A DNA stretch of 64,000 nt from positions 248,001-312,000 of the forward strand of contig NZ_RHOY01000002.1 in assembly GCF_003946725.1 (NCBI RefSeq). Reading direction: 5' to 3'. Origin of the DNA: Agrilactobacillus yilanensis (lineage in GTDB: Bacteria; Bacillota; Bacilli; Lactobacillales; Lactobacillaceae). Shown here one piece after another: positions 23,990-33,025 of this stretch. The position numbers were made by a program, and so were the translations under genes. The notes beneath the pieces are model-generated. The model was given only the letters and a program-made list of their open reading frames with translations, was not told the origin of the DNA and did not search any database. Within the stretch, counting starts at the first letter, position 1. Every line of letters starts with the position of its first letter.

Positions 23990-25084
23990 ATGACAAAGAC
24001 AGATTTAGAGAAACAAGCAGGGACATATACTGATCACAAACAAGAAGCATTTTGTGCAGTCGATTTGCAAGGTAAACAAGGCGTTAAGAAAGCCGTTAAT
24101 AACTATCAACAAAAAATTACGGCTAGTAAAATTTCAACAAGTGAAACACAAAAAGAAATCGCAAAAGACGGCACCTTTGTTAGACAACAAAATCGCTTTA
24201 AACAGAATTTTGGAAATGATAAAAATGATTTAAAGCCAGAAGCTGGCCGCTATCGCTTAATTTGGGGTGAAATTTGCCCTTGGTCTCATCGTGCAGCGAT
24301 CGTGCGGCATTTACTTGGTCTGGAAGAAGCCATTAGTATTGGCAAAGTTTTTCCAGTGCGTAGTGAATCAGGTTGGCATTTTCAATTAGATATTGATGAA
24401 GAAGATCCGGTCTTAAAGATTCATTATCTAGCAGAGGCCTATATTGCTGCAGATGCTAATTATGACGGCCGGGCCACAATTCCAGCTTTGATTGATATTC
24501 AAACCGGTAAAGTGGTTAATAATGATTACCATACTTTAACGAATCAGTTTGAAGTTGCTTTTAAGCCATTTCAAAAAAAGGATGCGCCGGACTTATATCC
24601 AGAGAAGTTACGTAAAGAAATTGATGCGCTAAATGTAATTTTGTTTAACGAGGTTAATAACGCTGTTTATCAAGCGGGCTTTGCACACTCACAACGGGCC
24701 TATGAAACAGCTTATGATAAGTTATTTCAACGATTGGATTGGTTAGAAAAACGATTGGAAAATCAACGCTATTTATTTGGAGAACAACTGACAGATTCTG
24801 ATGTGCGGCTTTATGTTACGCTTGCGAGATTTGATGCAGCTTATTATCCAGTCTTTAAAGTGAATCGTAATCGTTTGATTGATTTTCCGAACTTGTGGCG
24901 CTACGCCAGAGACCTGTACCAGCAGCCGGCTTTTAGAGATACAACCAATTTTGAATCGATTAAAAAAGGGTATCAAGCAGGTAGTAATTCAACGAATCCT
25001 TATAACATTGTTGCTAAAGGACCGGATACTAAAATTTGGGATGAACCCGTAATTTATCCAAAAGGGCGTGAACGAAATGCATAA
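23990..25084 (+). CDS. Glutathionyl-hydroquinone reductase (Xi-class GST, ECM4/YqjG family)
   Basis: A 364-residue protein with the Xi-class GST active site WGEICPWSHRAAIVRHLLGL, a catalytic Cys in CPW. The all-helical GST C-terminal domain has YLFGEQLTDSDVRLYVTLARFD. The family removes glutathione from S-glutathionyl-hydroquinones, using GSH. ATG 23990 follows AGGGGG. It overlaps the next gene, an ABC binding protein, by 8 bp. Its place at the head of a probable cystine-uptake operon links it to thiol metabolism. The organism would need imported or self-made glutathione, or another thiol, as partner. Confidence 0.88.
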   Translation: MTKTDLEKQAGTYTDHKQEAFCAVDLQGKQGVKKAVNNYQQKITASKISTSETQKEIAKDGTFVRQQNRFKQNFGNDKNDLKPEAGRYRLIWGEICPWSHRAAIVRHLLGLEEAISIGKVFPVRSESGWHFQLDIDEEDPVLKIHYLAEAYIAADANYDGRATIPALIDIQTGKVVNNDYHTLTNQFEVAFKPFQKKDAPDLYPEKLRKEIDALNVILFNEVNNAVYQAGFAHSQRAYETAYDKLFQRLDWLEKRLENQRYLFGEQLTDSDVRLYVTLARFDAAYYPVFKVNRNRLIDFPNLWRYARDLYQQPAFRDTTNFESIKKGYQAGSNSTNPYNIVAKGPDTKIWDEPVIYPKGRERNA

Positions 25085-25907
25085 AGTAGTTAAAGGATTG
25101 TTGGTTCTGACCGGTTTAGCTTTGGGCATCGTTATAGGCAATAGTCTAACAACAGCACCTGTGCAAGCCGCAACTACCGTTCAAGTTGGGACGTCTGGTG
25201 CACCGAAGCCATTTACTTATGTTAATGATCAAAATAAAATCGTTGGTTATGACATTGATACTGTTCGCGCCATTGACAAAGTTTTGCCAGCCTATAAATT
25301 TGAATTTAAAAAAATGGAGATAACTTCAATTTTGACGAGTATAGATGCTGGGCGAATTCAAGTGGCTGCTAATAACTTTGCCAGTAATGCACAACGTCGC
25401 AAGAAATATTATTATTCTAAGCCAATTTTTAAAGATCAGTACGTTATCGCAGTTAAAAAAACAGATAATTCAATTCAGAAGTTTTCAGATATTGCTGGGA
25501 AGACAACGATTGGGACACCTGGAATTAACTTTACAACAGAAGTTGAAAAATTTAATAAAGTTTCAAAAGAAAAATCAAAAATTACTTATTCGCAAGAAGA
25601 TGCTGCTAAAACACTTCAAGATGTACAAGATGGCAAATACGACTATGTTTTAATTGATCGCGTGCTCTATGATAATTACCAAAAAACATATCAATTGAAT
25701 GGCATCAAAGCGATTTCCTTGAGTGCTAAAGATACTAAAAAGATTTCTGCATCGATTCCATACAGTTATTTATTAATTGAAAAAACAGCGGAAGGCAAAA
25801 AATTGTTAAAAGCGATTAACAAGGGTATTGATAAAATTCAAAGTAATGGAACCGCTGTGAAGATAAGCAAAAAGTACTTCAATGAAGATTACGTACCAAA
25901 AAATTGA
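25077..25907 (+). CDS. Polar amino-acid (probably cystine) ABC transporter substrate-binding protein
   Basis: A 276-residue extracellular binding protein of family 3. It has a signal peptide with a likely cleavage after PVQA (about residue 31) and no lipobox. Domain strings include VGTSGAPKPFTYVNDQNKIVG, a hallmark start, then GYDIDTVRAIDKVLP and a C-terminal KISKKYFNEDY. ATG 25077 is used, with AAAGGG about 10 nt upstream; the GTG at 25068 is too close to that site. The family covers cystine, glutamine, arginine and histidine. Cystine is favoured by the Met/Cys leader and the thiol-linked first gene (inference). Confidence 0.83.
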   Translation: MHKVVKGLLVLTGLALGIVIGNSLTTAPVQAATTVQVGTSGAPKPFTYVNDQNKIVGYDIDTVRAIDKVLPAYKFEFKKMEITSILTSIDAGRIQVAANNFASNAQRRKKYYYSKPIFKDQYVIAVKKTDNSIQKFSDIAGKTTIGTPGINFTTEVEKFNKVSKEKSKITYSQEDAAKTLQDVQDGKYDYVLIDRVLYDNYQKTYQLNGIKAISLSAKDTKKISASIPYSYLLIEKTAEGKKLLKAINKGIDKIQSNGTAVKISKKYFNEDYVPKN

Positions 25908-25919
25908 GGAGGAAAATAT

Positions 25920-26723
25920 GTGCCGAATTTGATTGATTTTAAACTTATATTTACGAATATCCCGAAGTTATTACGGGCTTTGCCAATCACACTGGAAATT
26001 ACATTTTTTGCGATGATTATTGGTCTAGTGCTCGGGTTGTTATTAGCGATTATTAAAGTAAATAAATTACCGGGACTCGCGCAAATAACGGCAGTATTTG
26101 TATCCTTTATCCGAGGCACACCGCTACTTGTACAGTTGTATATTTCTTATTATGCAATTCCAATTTTCTTAAAGTATATAAATTATTTGAATCATACAAA
26201 TTACAATATTAATGCGATTCCCTCAATGGTATTTGTTCTGCTGGCATTCTCATTAAATGAAGCTGCTTATAATTCGGAAAACATTAGAGCGGCTTTATTA
26301 TCAGTGAATAAAGGCGAAATTGAGGCTGCTAAGTCTCTAGGAATGACACGTTGGCAAGTATTGCGACGAATTACCATACCAGAAGCCTTTGTAGTAGCTT
26401 TGCCGACATTAGGTAATGCATTTATTGGGTTAATGAAGAACACTTCGTTAGCATTTGTTGCTTCAGTGGTTGATATGACGGCTCAAGGGCAAATTCTTGC
26501 GGGTGGTAACTATCGATATTTTGAAGTTTATCTTTCTTTAGCAATTATCTATTGGATTTTAACAATTATTACAGAGCAAATTTTGAGAATATTAGAAAAT
26601 CGACTGACGCTGTTCTCAAAGCTACAGACACAGGTACCTATGGCAAAGACGCATTTTTGGTTAAAAGGGAAATGGGGGCAACCAATAAATGATCGACATT
26701 CAGCATCTCACGAAACGGTTTAA
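25920..26723 (+). CDS. Polar amino-acid ABC transporter permease
   Basis: A 267-residue permease of the HisMQ type, with five or so membrane segments. It has the EAA loop NKGEIEAAKSLGMTRWQVLR and FIRGTPLLVQLYISYY. The GTG start at 25920 follows GAGGAGG with 7-nt spacing. A hydrophilic tail of about 35 residues overlaps the downstream ATPase gene by 35 bp. It would form the membrane channel for the binding protein encoded 12 bp upstream. Confidence 0.87.
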   Translation: MPNLIDFKLIFTNIPKLLRALPITLEITFFAMIIGLVLGLLLAIIKVNKLPGLAQITAVFVSFIRGTPLLVQLYISYYAIPIFLKYINYLNHTNYNINAIPSMVFVLLAFSLNEAAYNSENIRAALLSVNKGEIEAAKSLGMTRWQVLRRITIPEAFVVALPTLGNAFIGLMKNTSLAFVASVVDMTAQGQILAGGNYRYFEVYLSLAIIYWILTIITEQILRILENRLTLFSKLQTQVPMAKTHFWLKGKWGQPINDRHSASHETV

Positions 26724-27444
26724 TCATAATACAATTTTTGAAGATTTAAATTTATCAATAGATTCCGGAGAAGTACTTGGTATTATTGGGCCTTCGGGCG
26801 CTGGTAAATCAACATTACTGCGCTGCCTCAACTTATTAGAAGAACCTGATCAAGGCTTAATCACGATTGATAAGTCAGTATACGATGTCAAAAAAGATTC
26901 TAAAAAGCAAGCACATTTATTTCGGCAACAAACCAGTATGGTTTTTCAGCAGTTTAATCTGTTTCAGCAGAAAACAGTTCTGGAAAATGTAATGGAAGGT
27001 TTAATTACTGTAAAAAAGCTAGATCGTAATGAAGCTGAGAAAAAAGCAACGCATTATTTACAAGCGGTGGATTTGGAGAACCGGTTAAATTATTATCCGC
27101 AACAACTATCCGGTGGACAACAACAACGTGTCGGTATTGCACGAGGATTGGCAATGGAATCCGGGGTATTATTGTTAGATGAACCTACATCAGCGCTAGA
27201 TACGGAATTGGTCGCTGAAGTATTAAATACGATTAAGAAAGTAATTCTAAATAATAAAAATCAAACCGTAATTATCGTTTCACACGAATTGGCATTTATT
27301 AAAGATGTCGCAACCCGAGTGGTATTTTTTGACAATGGGGGCATTGTCGAAACTGGAACACCAGATAAATTATTCAATTATCCTGAAAAAGAGCGTACAG
27401 CACTATTTCTGAGTCGATTTAAGCATAGTCTGAAAGGGGCGTGA
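26689..27444 (+). CDS. Polar amino-acid ABC transporter ATP-binding protein
   Basis: A 251-residue ATPase with Walker A GPSGAGKST, Q-loop FQQFNLFQQKTVLENV, signature LSGGQQQRVGIARGLA, Walker B VLLLDEPTSALD and switch SHELAF. The string QFNLF plus a GltL/TcyC-like layout is typical of the polar amino-acid uptake family. It overlaps the permease gene by 35 bp and is followed 4 bp later by a GNAT gene, so all are one operon. Confidence 0.88.
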   Translation: MIDIQHLTKRFNHNTIFEDLNLSIDSGEVLGIIGPSGAGKSTLLRCLNLLEEPDQGLITIDKSVYDVKKDSKKQAHLFRQQTSMVFQQFNLFQQKTVLENVMEGLITVKKLDRNEAEKKATHYLQAVDLENRLNYYPQQLSGGQQQRVGIARGLAMESGVLLLDEPTSALDTELVAEVLNTIKKVILNNKNQTVIIVSHELAFIKDVATRVVFFDNGGIVETGTPDKLFNYPEKERTALFLSRFKHSLKGA

Positions 27445-27448
27445 TTTA

Positions 27449-27883
27449 ATGACTGAAATTTATAGGGTTGCCGAAGTCTGGCAGTTAGCCGATGTTTATT
27501 TCATTCGCCGGCAAACAAAAATTCATGGGATTCCTGTAACACTAGCAGGCGAATTTGATGAAAAGTTTAATCATCACTATCACTATATTTTGTTAAAGGA
27601 AGGGGAAGATCCGGTTAGTACATTGCGAGTGAATTTTGAGAATGAAGATTTCGCCAAAATTGAACGGGTTTCTACCTTAGAGAAATTTCAAAACAAAGGT
27701 TATGGTCGGGCATTAATTCAAGCTGCAGAATCGTGGATTTCAGAAAGAGGCTATCATAAAATTATTATCACAAGTTTAGATACAGCAGTGGGATTTTATC
27801 AAAAATTAGGTTATGTACCCGACTATGATATACACTATTCTGGTGAGGTGCCGATTATTCATTTAGAAAAGAATATTTATTGA
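27449..27883 (+). CDS. GNAT family N-acetyltransferase
   Basis: A 144-residue acetyltransferase. The acetyl-CoA pyrophosphate loop is FQNKGYGRALIQAAESWI (Q/R-x-x-G-x-G), preceded by the beta-4 strand KIERVSTLEKF and followed by FYQKLGYVPD. It belongs to the ElaA/YjcF-like small GNATs. Substrate unknown. As last gene of the probable cystine operon it might acetylate cysteine or a related thiol amine; that is inference from position only. YjcF-type proteins sit next to sulfur-metabolism genes in some Bacilli. Confidence 0.8.
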   Translation: MTEIYRVAEVWQLADVYFIRRQTKIHGIPVTLAGEFDEKFNHHYHYILLKEGEDPVSTLRVNFENEDFAKIERVSTLEKFQNKGYGRALIQAAESWISERGYHKIIITSLDTAVGFYQKLGYVPDYDIHYSGEVPIIHLEKNIY

Positions 27884-28014
27884 AATTAGAATTTATAAAA
27901 TTATAAAAATAAGAATATATGGGTCATATCGAGTTGAGTTATATTAATTATCTGGTCATTAATTGTTGATTGGTGTATAGTTTGAAACAATTTGAATTGA
28001 GGGAGCAGATAATT

Positions 28015-28851
28015 ATGTTAATTACATTACAGCTATTAAATAGACAAGGACAAGTAAAATCTGGCTCATTTTTTTCCAATCGACCAACTATTGATTACAA
28101 AGTAACTGGAAATAATCTAGTAACATTGGGGATTGATAATATGGTTTGGCAAGCCGGAGATTTTATTTCAATTAAAATAGAAAAACCTAATCAGTACTTG
28201 TGGGTTCAATTAGACGAAACTTTAGCACCAAGTCTAATCTATCTGAAAACTACAGAATGGATTTATAAGATTCCTTTTTCAAATAAGGAACGCTCGGGTC
28301 AAGTTGATACAGCCTTTTGTTCAAAAAGACATTATTTGGTTGCTCGAAAGGCAATGCCAGAGGATATTGATCGTTATCAAAACTTAGCGTTAAATACACA
28401 TGATCAGTCTGAAGTAAACGGCGCTTATCCCCACGTTTCGGCAAATGTGGAGACTAGAGGAGAAGCTGTATTTTTTGCTAGAAACGTGATTGATGGAAAA
28501 CTAGCCAATTTGGCACATGGTATTTATCCTTTTCAATCTTGGGGGATCAATCAGCAAAAAAATGCAGAATTAACTTTAGATTTTGGCCGATTGGTACATA
28601 TAGATCGGATTAAGCTTTTATTCAGAGGTGACTATCCCCATGACAGTTTTTGGACAGCGGTGACCATAACTTTTTCTGATAATAGTAAGCTGCGGTTAAC
28701 AACAGTTAAATCTTTGGACTTTCAGACTTTTGATTTTCCAGTCAAGAATATCATCTGGTTGAAATTAGGTAATTTACAAAAGAATAACGATGTTTCTGTT
28801 TTTCCGGCCTTAAGCCAAATTGAAGTTTATGGCCAAAATAGTATTCGATAA
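28015..28851 (+). CDS. Discoidin (F5/8C)-like protein of the glucuronyl hydrolase island
   Basis: A 278-residue protein I cannot assign to a characterised family. The N-terminal 100 residues are rich in beta-strand pattern. The C-terminal 130 residues look like a galactose-binding/discoidin fold: FFARNVIDGKLANLAHGIYP, SWGINQQKNAELTLDFG and VHIDRIKLLFRGDYPHDSFW, ending in QIEVYGQ. There is no signal peptide, so it should be cytoplasmic, which is odd for a carbohydrate-binding fold. ATG 28015 follows GAGGGAG; upstream in-frame codons lack a site. It converges with the AraC gene (stop codons 2 bp apart) and lies in the GH88/DUF2264 island, so a role in handling the same uronate-containing glycan is likely. 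Confidence 0.65.
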   Translation: MLITLQLLNRQGQVKSGSFFSNRPTIDYKVTGNNLVTLGIDNMVWQAGDFISIKIEKPNQYLWVQLDETLAPSLIYLKTTEWIYKIPFSNKERSGQVDTAFCSKRHYLVARKAMPEDIDRYQNLALNTHDQSEVNGAYPHVSANVETRGEAVFFARNVIDGKLANLAHGIYPFQSWGINQQKNAELTLDFGRLVHIDRIKLLFRGDYPHDSFWTAVTITFSDNSKLRLTTVKSLDFQTFDFPVKNIIWLKLGNLQKNNDVSVFPALSQIEVYGQNSIR

Positions 28852-28853
28852 GT

Positions 28854-29789
28854 TTACTTATCAAAATGAACGCTATGGTAGTATTGTGTAGGCGATAAAC
28901 CGGTATAGGTTTTAAACGCACTAGAAAAGTGATGGACTGAACTGAAGCCTAGTTTATTAGAGATGTCTGTGTAGGGTAGTTTGTGTTCTTGAACCCACGA
29001 CTGTGCAGTCTTCATTTTTAAAGTTCTGAAGTAGCTAATAATACTTGCACCAGTTTCTTGCTTAAATATTTTTTTAAGATTAGAACTACCGATTAGAAAT
29101 TCTTTTGAAATTGATTCAATAGTTAATTTTTTATTCAGATTGATTTTCATATAGGCGATAATTTGATTAACGAGTAAGTTTTTGTAAATAGAATTTGAAG
29201 CTGTTTTTGCAGATTCTAGCTGGTGTGTAATTATTGCTTTATCTGGTATTATATCTGGTTTATCTGATTTTATATTTACAGTACGAGGTAAGCGTGTTTT
29301 AAGCTCTAGTTCACCAAGTGTCAGTAGTAACTGTGTGATACTTGTGTATAGTTTAGTACAAGAAATCATGAAGAATTCACCAATCTCTTTGTCGTAAGTA
29401 ATTTCAGGCTTTCGACGTCGGAGAATGGTGATTTTTTTATATTCATTTTTAATATTTACTAACTCATCTTGATTTTCTATAAAAAAAGTTCGATTACATA
29501 AACGATTTAGAGGTACTGTATTGGATTGAAAAATAATATGTAGTGCTGAAGTGTCAGGGACGGCTGAGGTGAAAGTGATTGGTTCATCTGTGGGAAGGAT
29601 GATTAATTCATTAGGATTAAGAATATAACTAACTTTAGCATTTAAGAGTATTTGGCCCGTTTGCACGTAAAGTAACAAGTAAGTCTGAGGCTTTTGATAT
29701 TCATGACTGGTACCAATGGTATAGGTTTGTTCATTGACTGTTAGGATAGCATCTATTTTCAAATATGAAAAATTAAATATACTTGCCAA
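28854..29789 (-). CDS. AraC-family transcriptional regulator of the GH88 island
   Basis: A 311-residue regulator. The N-terminal cupin-like sensing half includes YLLLYVQTGQILL and NPNELIILPTDEP. The C-terminal AraC double helix-turn-helix includes TIESISKEFLIGSSNLKKIF and ISNKLGFSSVHHFSSAFK. The start is taken as TTG 29789, because GAGGAG lies 9 nt upstream. Longer versions would add about 49 residues with no family resemblance. It is transcribed away from the GH88 operon and is the likely activator of both island operons, with an unsaturated uronate disaccharide or product as inducer (inference). Codon use is AT-rich, like its neighbours in the island. Confidence 0.85.
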   Translation of the reverse strand: MASIFNFSYLKIDAILTVNEQTYTIGTSHEYQKPQTYLLLYVQTGQILLNAKVSYILNPNELIILPTDEPITFTSAVPDTSALHIIFQSNTVPLNRLCNRTFFIENQDELVNIKNEYKKITILRRRKPEITYDKEIGEFFMISCTKLYTSITQLLLTLGELELKTRLPRTVNIKSDKPDIIPDKAIITHQLESAKTASNSIYKNLLVNQIIAYMKINLNKKLTIESISKEFLIGSSNLKKIFKQETGASIISYFRTLKMKTAQSWVQEHKLPYTDISNKLGFSSVHHFSSAFKTYTGLSPTQYYHSVHFDK

Positions 29790-29940
29790 AGTACTGCGCT
29801 CCTCTATCATTATGTACGCTAATAGATAATAATTGTATCTTTTTATGTACAGATGAATTATTTTATCTAAAATTGTACCATAAATTAGTTTATTACGAAC
29901 AATTAATATTGAATATCGATGGTACGATGATGGCAATCAA

Positions 29941-29954
29941 AGAAAACGTTTACA
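29941..29954. promoter_or_regulatory. cre site (CcpA) before the GH88 operon
   Basis: AGAAAACGTTTACA matches 13 of 14 positions of the cre consensus. It lies 34 bp upstream of the first GH88 start codon, where bound CcpA would block transcription when preferred sugars are present. Confidence 0.75.
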
Positions 29955-29987
29955 AATTTGATTAAAGTATATGACGGAGGTGTATCG

Positions 29988-31166
29988 ATGCATTATCAAT
30001 TAAATGAGGAAGCAGAGATATTACTACAAGAAACTTGGCAACGTGTGCAATCAAAATTAGCTATAACTCAAAAACGGATAGGTAGTTCGTTACCCTATAT
30101 TTCTAAAAATCATAAATATATCGATATGGGCAGTAATAAGTTAAATTGGTGGACCAATGGTTTTTGGCCGGGCATTCTTTGGCAGATGTACGCAGCTACT
30201 AAAAAATCAGCATATTTAAAAACAGCAAGGTGTATTGAAGAGAAGTTAGAGATTACTTTCAAAAATCCCAGCACATTGGACCATGATGTAGGCTTTATCT
30301 GGTTAAATGCTGCAGTGACTGATTATCATCTAACTGGAAATGTGGTAGCGAAAAAAAGAGCCTTGACGGCTGCAGATATTTTAGCGAAACGTTATAATCC
30401 GATAGGAAAATATTTGTTAGCTTGGAACGGCATAGAGAAAAAAGGACAAGTTATTGTAGATTGTTTTATGAATTTACCACTGCTGTATTGGGCAAGTGCA
30501 CAAACGGGAGATTCAAAATTTGAAAAGATTGCAACAGCACATGCCTATACTGCGACAAAAGCATTGTTACGCGCGGATGGTTCCGTTAATCATATTGCTG
30601 TTTTTGACCCACAAACAGGGCAATTTGAACAGAATTTGGGTGGACAAGGATACAGCAGTGACTCTTCTTGGGCTAGAGGACAGGCCTGGGCAATTTATGG
30701 CCTGGTCTTAGCCTATAAAAATGTCAAAGATGTTCAGTTTTTGAATCAAGCAAAACTAGTGGCTAATTACTTCATTGCAAATGTATCTACGACTGATGAT
30801 GTTTCACTCATAGATTTTCGAGCACCCAGTACGCCGGTATATTACGATACAACTGCGACAGCTATTGCAATTTGTGGATTGTTGGAATTAGTTAGATATT
30901 TACCATTACGACAGCAGGCACTGTATAAGAATGCTGCGTTTAAAATGTTTAAGGCTTTAACGCAAAGATATTGTGATTTCAGTTTAAAAGATGATGAATT
31001 ATTAACTTGTGGTTCTGCTAAGTATCATCGGGAGAGTGATCGGGAAGTACCAATAATTTATGGGGATGCTTTTTATTTAGAAGCATTATTAAGATTTCTA
31101 AACTTAGATTTAAAAATTTATTCGCAGGAGGATGAGACACTTGAAGAACTTGCAATTAAGCACTAA
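29988..31166 (+). CDS. GH88 unsaturated glucuronyl hydrolase, copy 1
   Basis: A 392-residue cytoplasmic (alpha/alpha)6-barrel enzyme. The two catalytic Asp of GH88 are visible in LDHDVGFIWL and in QVIVDCFMNLPLL. The substrate-site strings WWTNGFWPGILWQMY and SSWARGQAWAIYGL are also family hallmarks. GH88 enzymes hydrate the 4,5-double bond of unsaturated glucuronyl residues that polysaccharide lyases leave on glycosaminoglycan or similar oligosaccharides. ATG 29988 follows GGAGG by 7 nt. It shares about half of its positions by eye with the second copy at 34855. No lyase gene is in the window, so the oligosaccharide probably comes from outside the cell or from other organisms. Confidence 0.9.
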   Translation: MHYQLNEEAEILLQETWQRVQSKLAITQKRIGSSLPYISKNHKYIDMGSNKLNWWTNGFWPGILWQMYAATKKSAYLKTARCIEEKLEITFKNPSTLDHDVGFIWLNAAVTDYHLTGNVVAKKRALTAADILAKRYNPIGKYLLAWNGIEKKGQVIVDCFMNLPLLYWASAQTGDSKFEKIATAHAYTATKALLRADGSVNHIAVFDPQTGQFEQNLGGQGYSSDSSWARGQAWAIYGLVLAYKNVKDVQFLNQAKLVANYFIANVSTTDDVSLIDFRAPSTPVYYDTTATAIAICGLLELVRYLPLRQQALYKNAAFKMFKALTQRYCDFSLKDDELLTCGSAKYHRESDREVPIIYGDAFYLEALLRFLNLDLKIYSQEDETLEELAIKH

Positions 31167-33000
31167 AGAAGATTATTTCAGTTTATTTAAACGGATAAAT
31201 ACACCATTGCGACAACACTATAATGGTTATTCAAGAATATTTTTTGGTACTACTGGTGTTGGCTATGGAAATAGAATTGCAGGTATGGAAGGCTTTTCCA
31301 GAATGTTGTGGGGTGCCGGACCATGTATTGAACAATTAGGTAATGATTGGTTAATGGAAATTAAAAGAGGGATTTTAGCTGGTACAGATCCCCAGAGCTC
31401 AGATTATTGGGGAGATTTACACGATCGAGATCAGCGAATGGTTGAAATGCCAGCGATCGCTTTTACGTTACTACACCATAACCATTATTTATGGAAACAG
31501 TATACGGCAAAAGAACAGCATCAAATTACAACATGGCTGAAACAAATTTTTGAACATCAATGTTCAGACGGAAACTGGCAATTTTTCAAAATATTAGTTT
31601 ATCAAGTTTTGAAGAAGTTAGGTGTAACTGTAAATACTAACGATGCTAAAAGTGCTATGGAAAAAATTGAGCATTGTTACCGTAAGGATGGTTGGTATCA
31701 AGATAGTGCTAGAGGGCGAATGGATTACTATACGCCATTTGCATTTCAATACTACGGTATTTTATACAGTATTTTAGTTCCAGATGATCCTATGAGTGCG
31801 GTATTTAAACAACGTGCAAAGCAATTTGCTAAACAATATATTCATTTTTTTGCAGAAGATGGTACCAATGTACCTTTTGGGCGTAGCTTAACTTATCGTT
31901 ATGCTGTAGTGGCTTTCTGGGCTGCAATGGTCTACGGAGATATTTGGCCAGAAAAAATTAATTTAATGAAAGGAATTATCAACCGTAATATTCGATACTG
32001 GTTTGATAAACCGATTTTTGATAGTTCAAATTTATTAACTCTAGGCTATGGCTATGCACAGTTATCAATGACTGAGCCTTACAATAGTCCTGTGTCACCT
32101 TATTGGGCTAATAAAATATTTCTGTTGTTGGCTTTGCCAGATGATCATAAGTATTGGCAAGTAGAAGAAATACCCTATCCAGAAGTAACACATACTAAGT
32201 TGTTATCAGCGCCCAACTTGTTGGCAATACATGATAACGGACATACGTTTTTTCTGAACGCGGGGCAACCTGGACCTAATTACCATGCTCTGACAAATGA
32301 AAAGTATTTTAAATTTGCTTATTCTAGTCAATTTGGTTTTTCTATACCTCGGAATAATCAATTAAAAGAAGAGGCTGTTATGGACTCGATGTTAGGCATT
32401 CAAACTAAAGATACTACAATGGTAGCCAGTAGAGGTGGGCAGAATATCACAGAACCAGGGATGTTTTATACTCGAAATAATGTTTACGATGTAACTCAAA
32501 GTGATAATGTTATTGGTTCTACATGGCTAATTAATGATGCAATGAATATCAGAACATGGTTAACCTCGATCGAAGGATGGCAAATTCGAGTGCATAGATT
32601 GACTCTAAAGTGTACATCGGTTGTCTACGAAACCGGTTTTGCTTTGGAAAATAATCCAGATAATCCTGGTGAAATAGTTAGTGACTTACAAGAAAGTTAC
32701 TTTAAAGGATCCGCTGGATTTACAGGAATTGTAGATTTGACACCATCCAAGGAACAGCAGGTGGATGCTACGATACAAGGTTTCCCTAACACAAACTTGA
32801 TAACACCAGAAGTAGTTTCATTGCCTGGTCGACTAACGACTTTTACATCGGGGACTCATTATTTAATTACAGGTATTTATGCACATCAAGATATAGCATA
32901 TGCCAGTAAAAAGTGGTTGAAAAAGCCAGTTGTTGATTTGCAAGAACATAAAGTGAAAATATCATTAGATGAAGCGGAACTTTATTTGAATCTTAAGTAA
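31141..33000 (+). CDS. DUF2264 family protein, probable uronate-glycan enzyme
   Basis: A 619-residue protein of the DUF2264 type. The N-terminal 350 residues are helical, with toroid-like features (GMEGFSRMLWGAGPCIEQLG, YWGDLHDRDQRMVEMPAIAF, GMDYYTPFAFQYYG-like string). The C-terminal half is a beta-rich domain. The fold resembles the heparinase/alginate lyase and GH88/GH105 toroids, but no activity is established to my knowledge. The start is TTG 31141, because AGGAGG (31126-31131) abuts the ATG at 31132 and sits 9 nt before the TTG. It overlaps the GH88 gene by 26 bp, so the two are translationally coupled and probably act on the same substrate. Confidence 0.78.
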   Translation: MKNLQLSTKEDYFSLFKRINTPLRQHYNGYSRIFFGTTGVGYGNRIAGMEGFSRMLWGAGPCIEQLGNDWLMEIKRGILAGTDPQSSDYWGDLHDRDQRMVEMPAIAFTLLHHNHYLWKQYTAKEQHQITTWLKQIFEHQCSDGNWQFFKILVYQVLKKLGVTVNTNDAKSAMEKIEHCYRKDGWYQDSARGRMDYYTPFAFQYYGILYSILVPDDPMSAVFKQRAKQFAKQYIHFFAEDGTNVPFGRSLTYRYAVVAFWAAMVYGDIWPEKINLMKGIINRNIRYWFDKPIFDSSNLLTLGYGYAQLSMTEPYNSPVSPYWANKIFLLLALPDDHKYWQVEEIPYPEVTHTKLLSAPNLLAIHDNGHTFFLNAGQPGPNYHALTNEKYFKFAYSSQFGFSIPRNNQLKEEAVMDSMLGIQTKDTTMVASRGGQNITEPGMFYTRNNVYDVTQSDNVIGSTWLINDAMNIRTWLTSIEGWQIRVHRLTLKCTSVVYETGFALENNPDNPGEIVSDLQESYFKGSAGFTGIVDLTPSKEQQVDATIQGFPNTNLITPEVVSLPGRLTTFTSGTHYLITGIYAHQDIAYASKKWLKKPVVDLQEHKVKISLDEAELYLNLK

Positions 33001-33025
33001 GTTCTTTTGAAAGGAAGTTAGAAAA

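Noticed and set aside
29790-29936. N-terminal extension of the AraC regulator up to 29936
   Set aside because: The added residues show no AraC similarity, and the best ribosome site (GAGGAG) fits the TTG at 29789.
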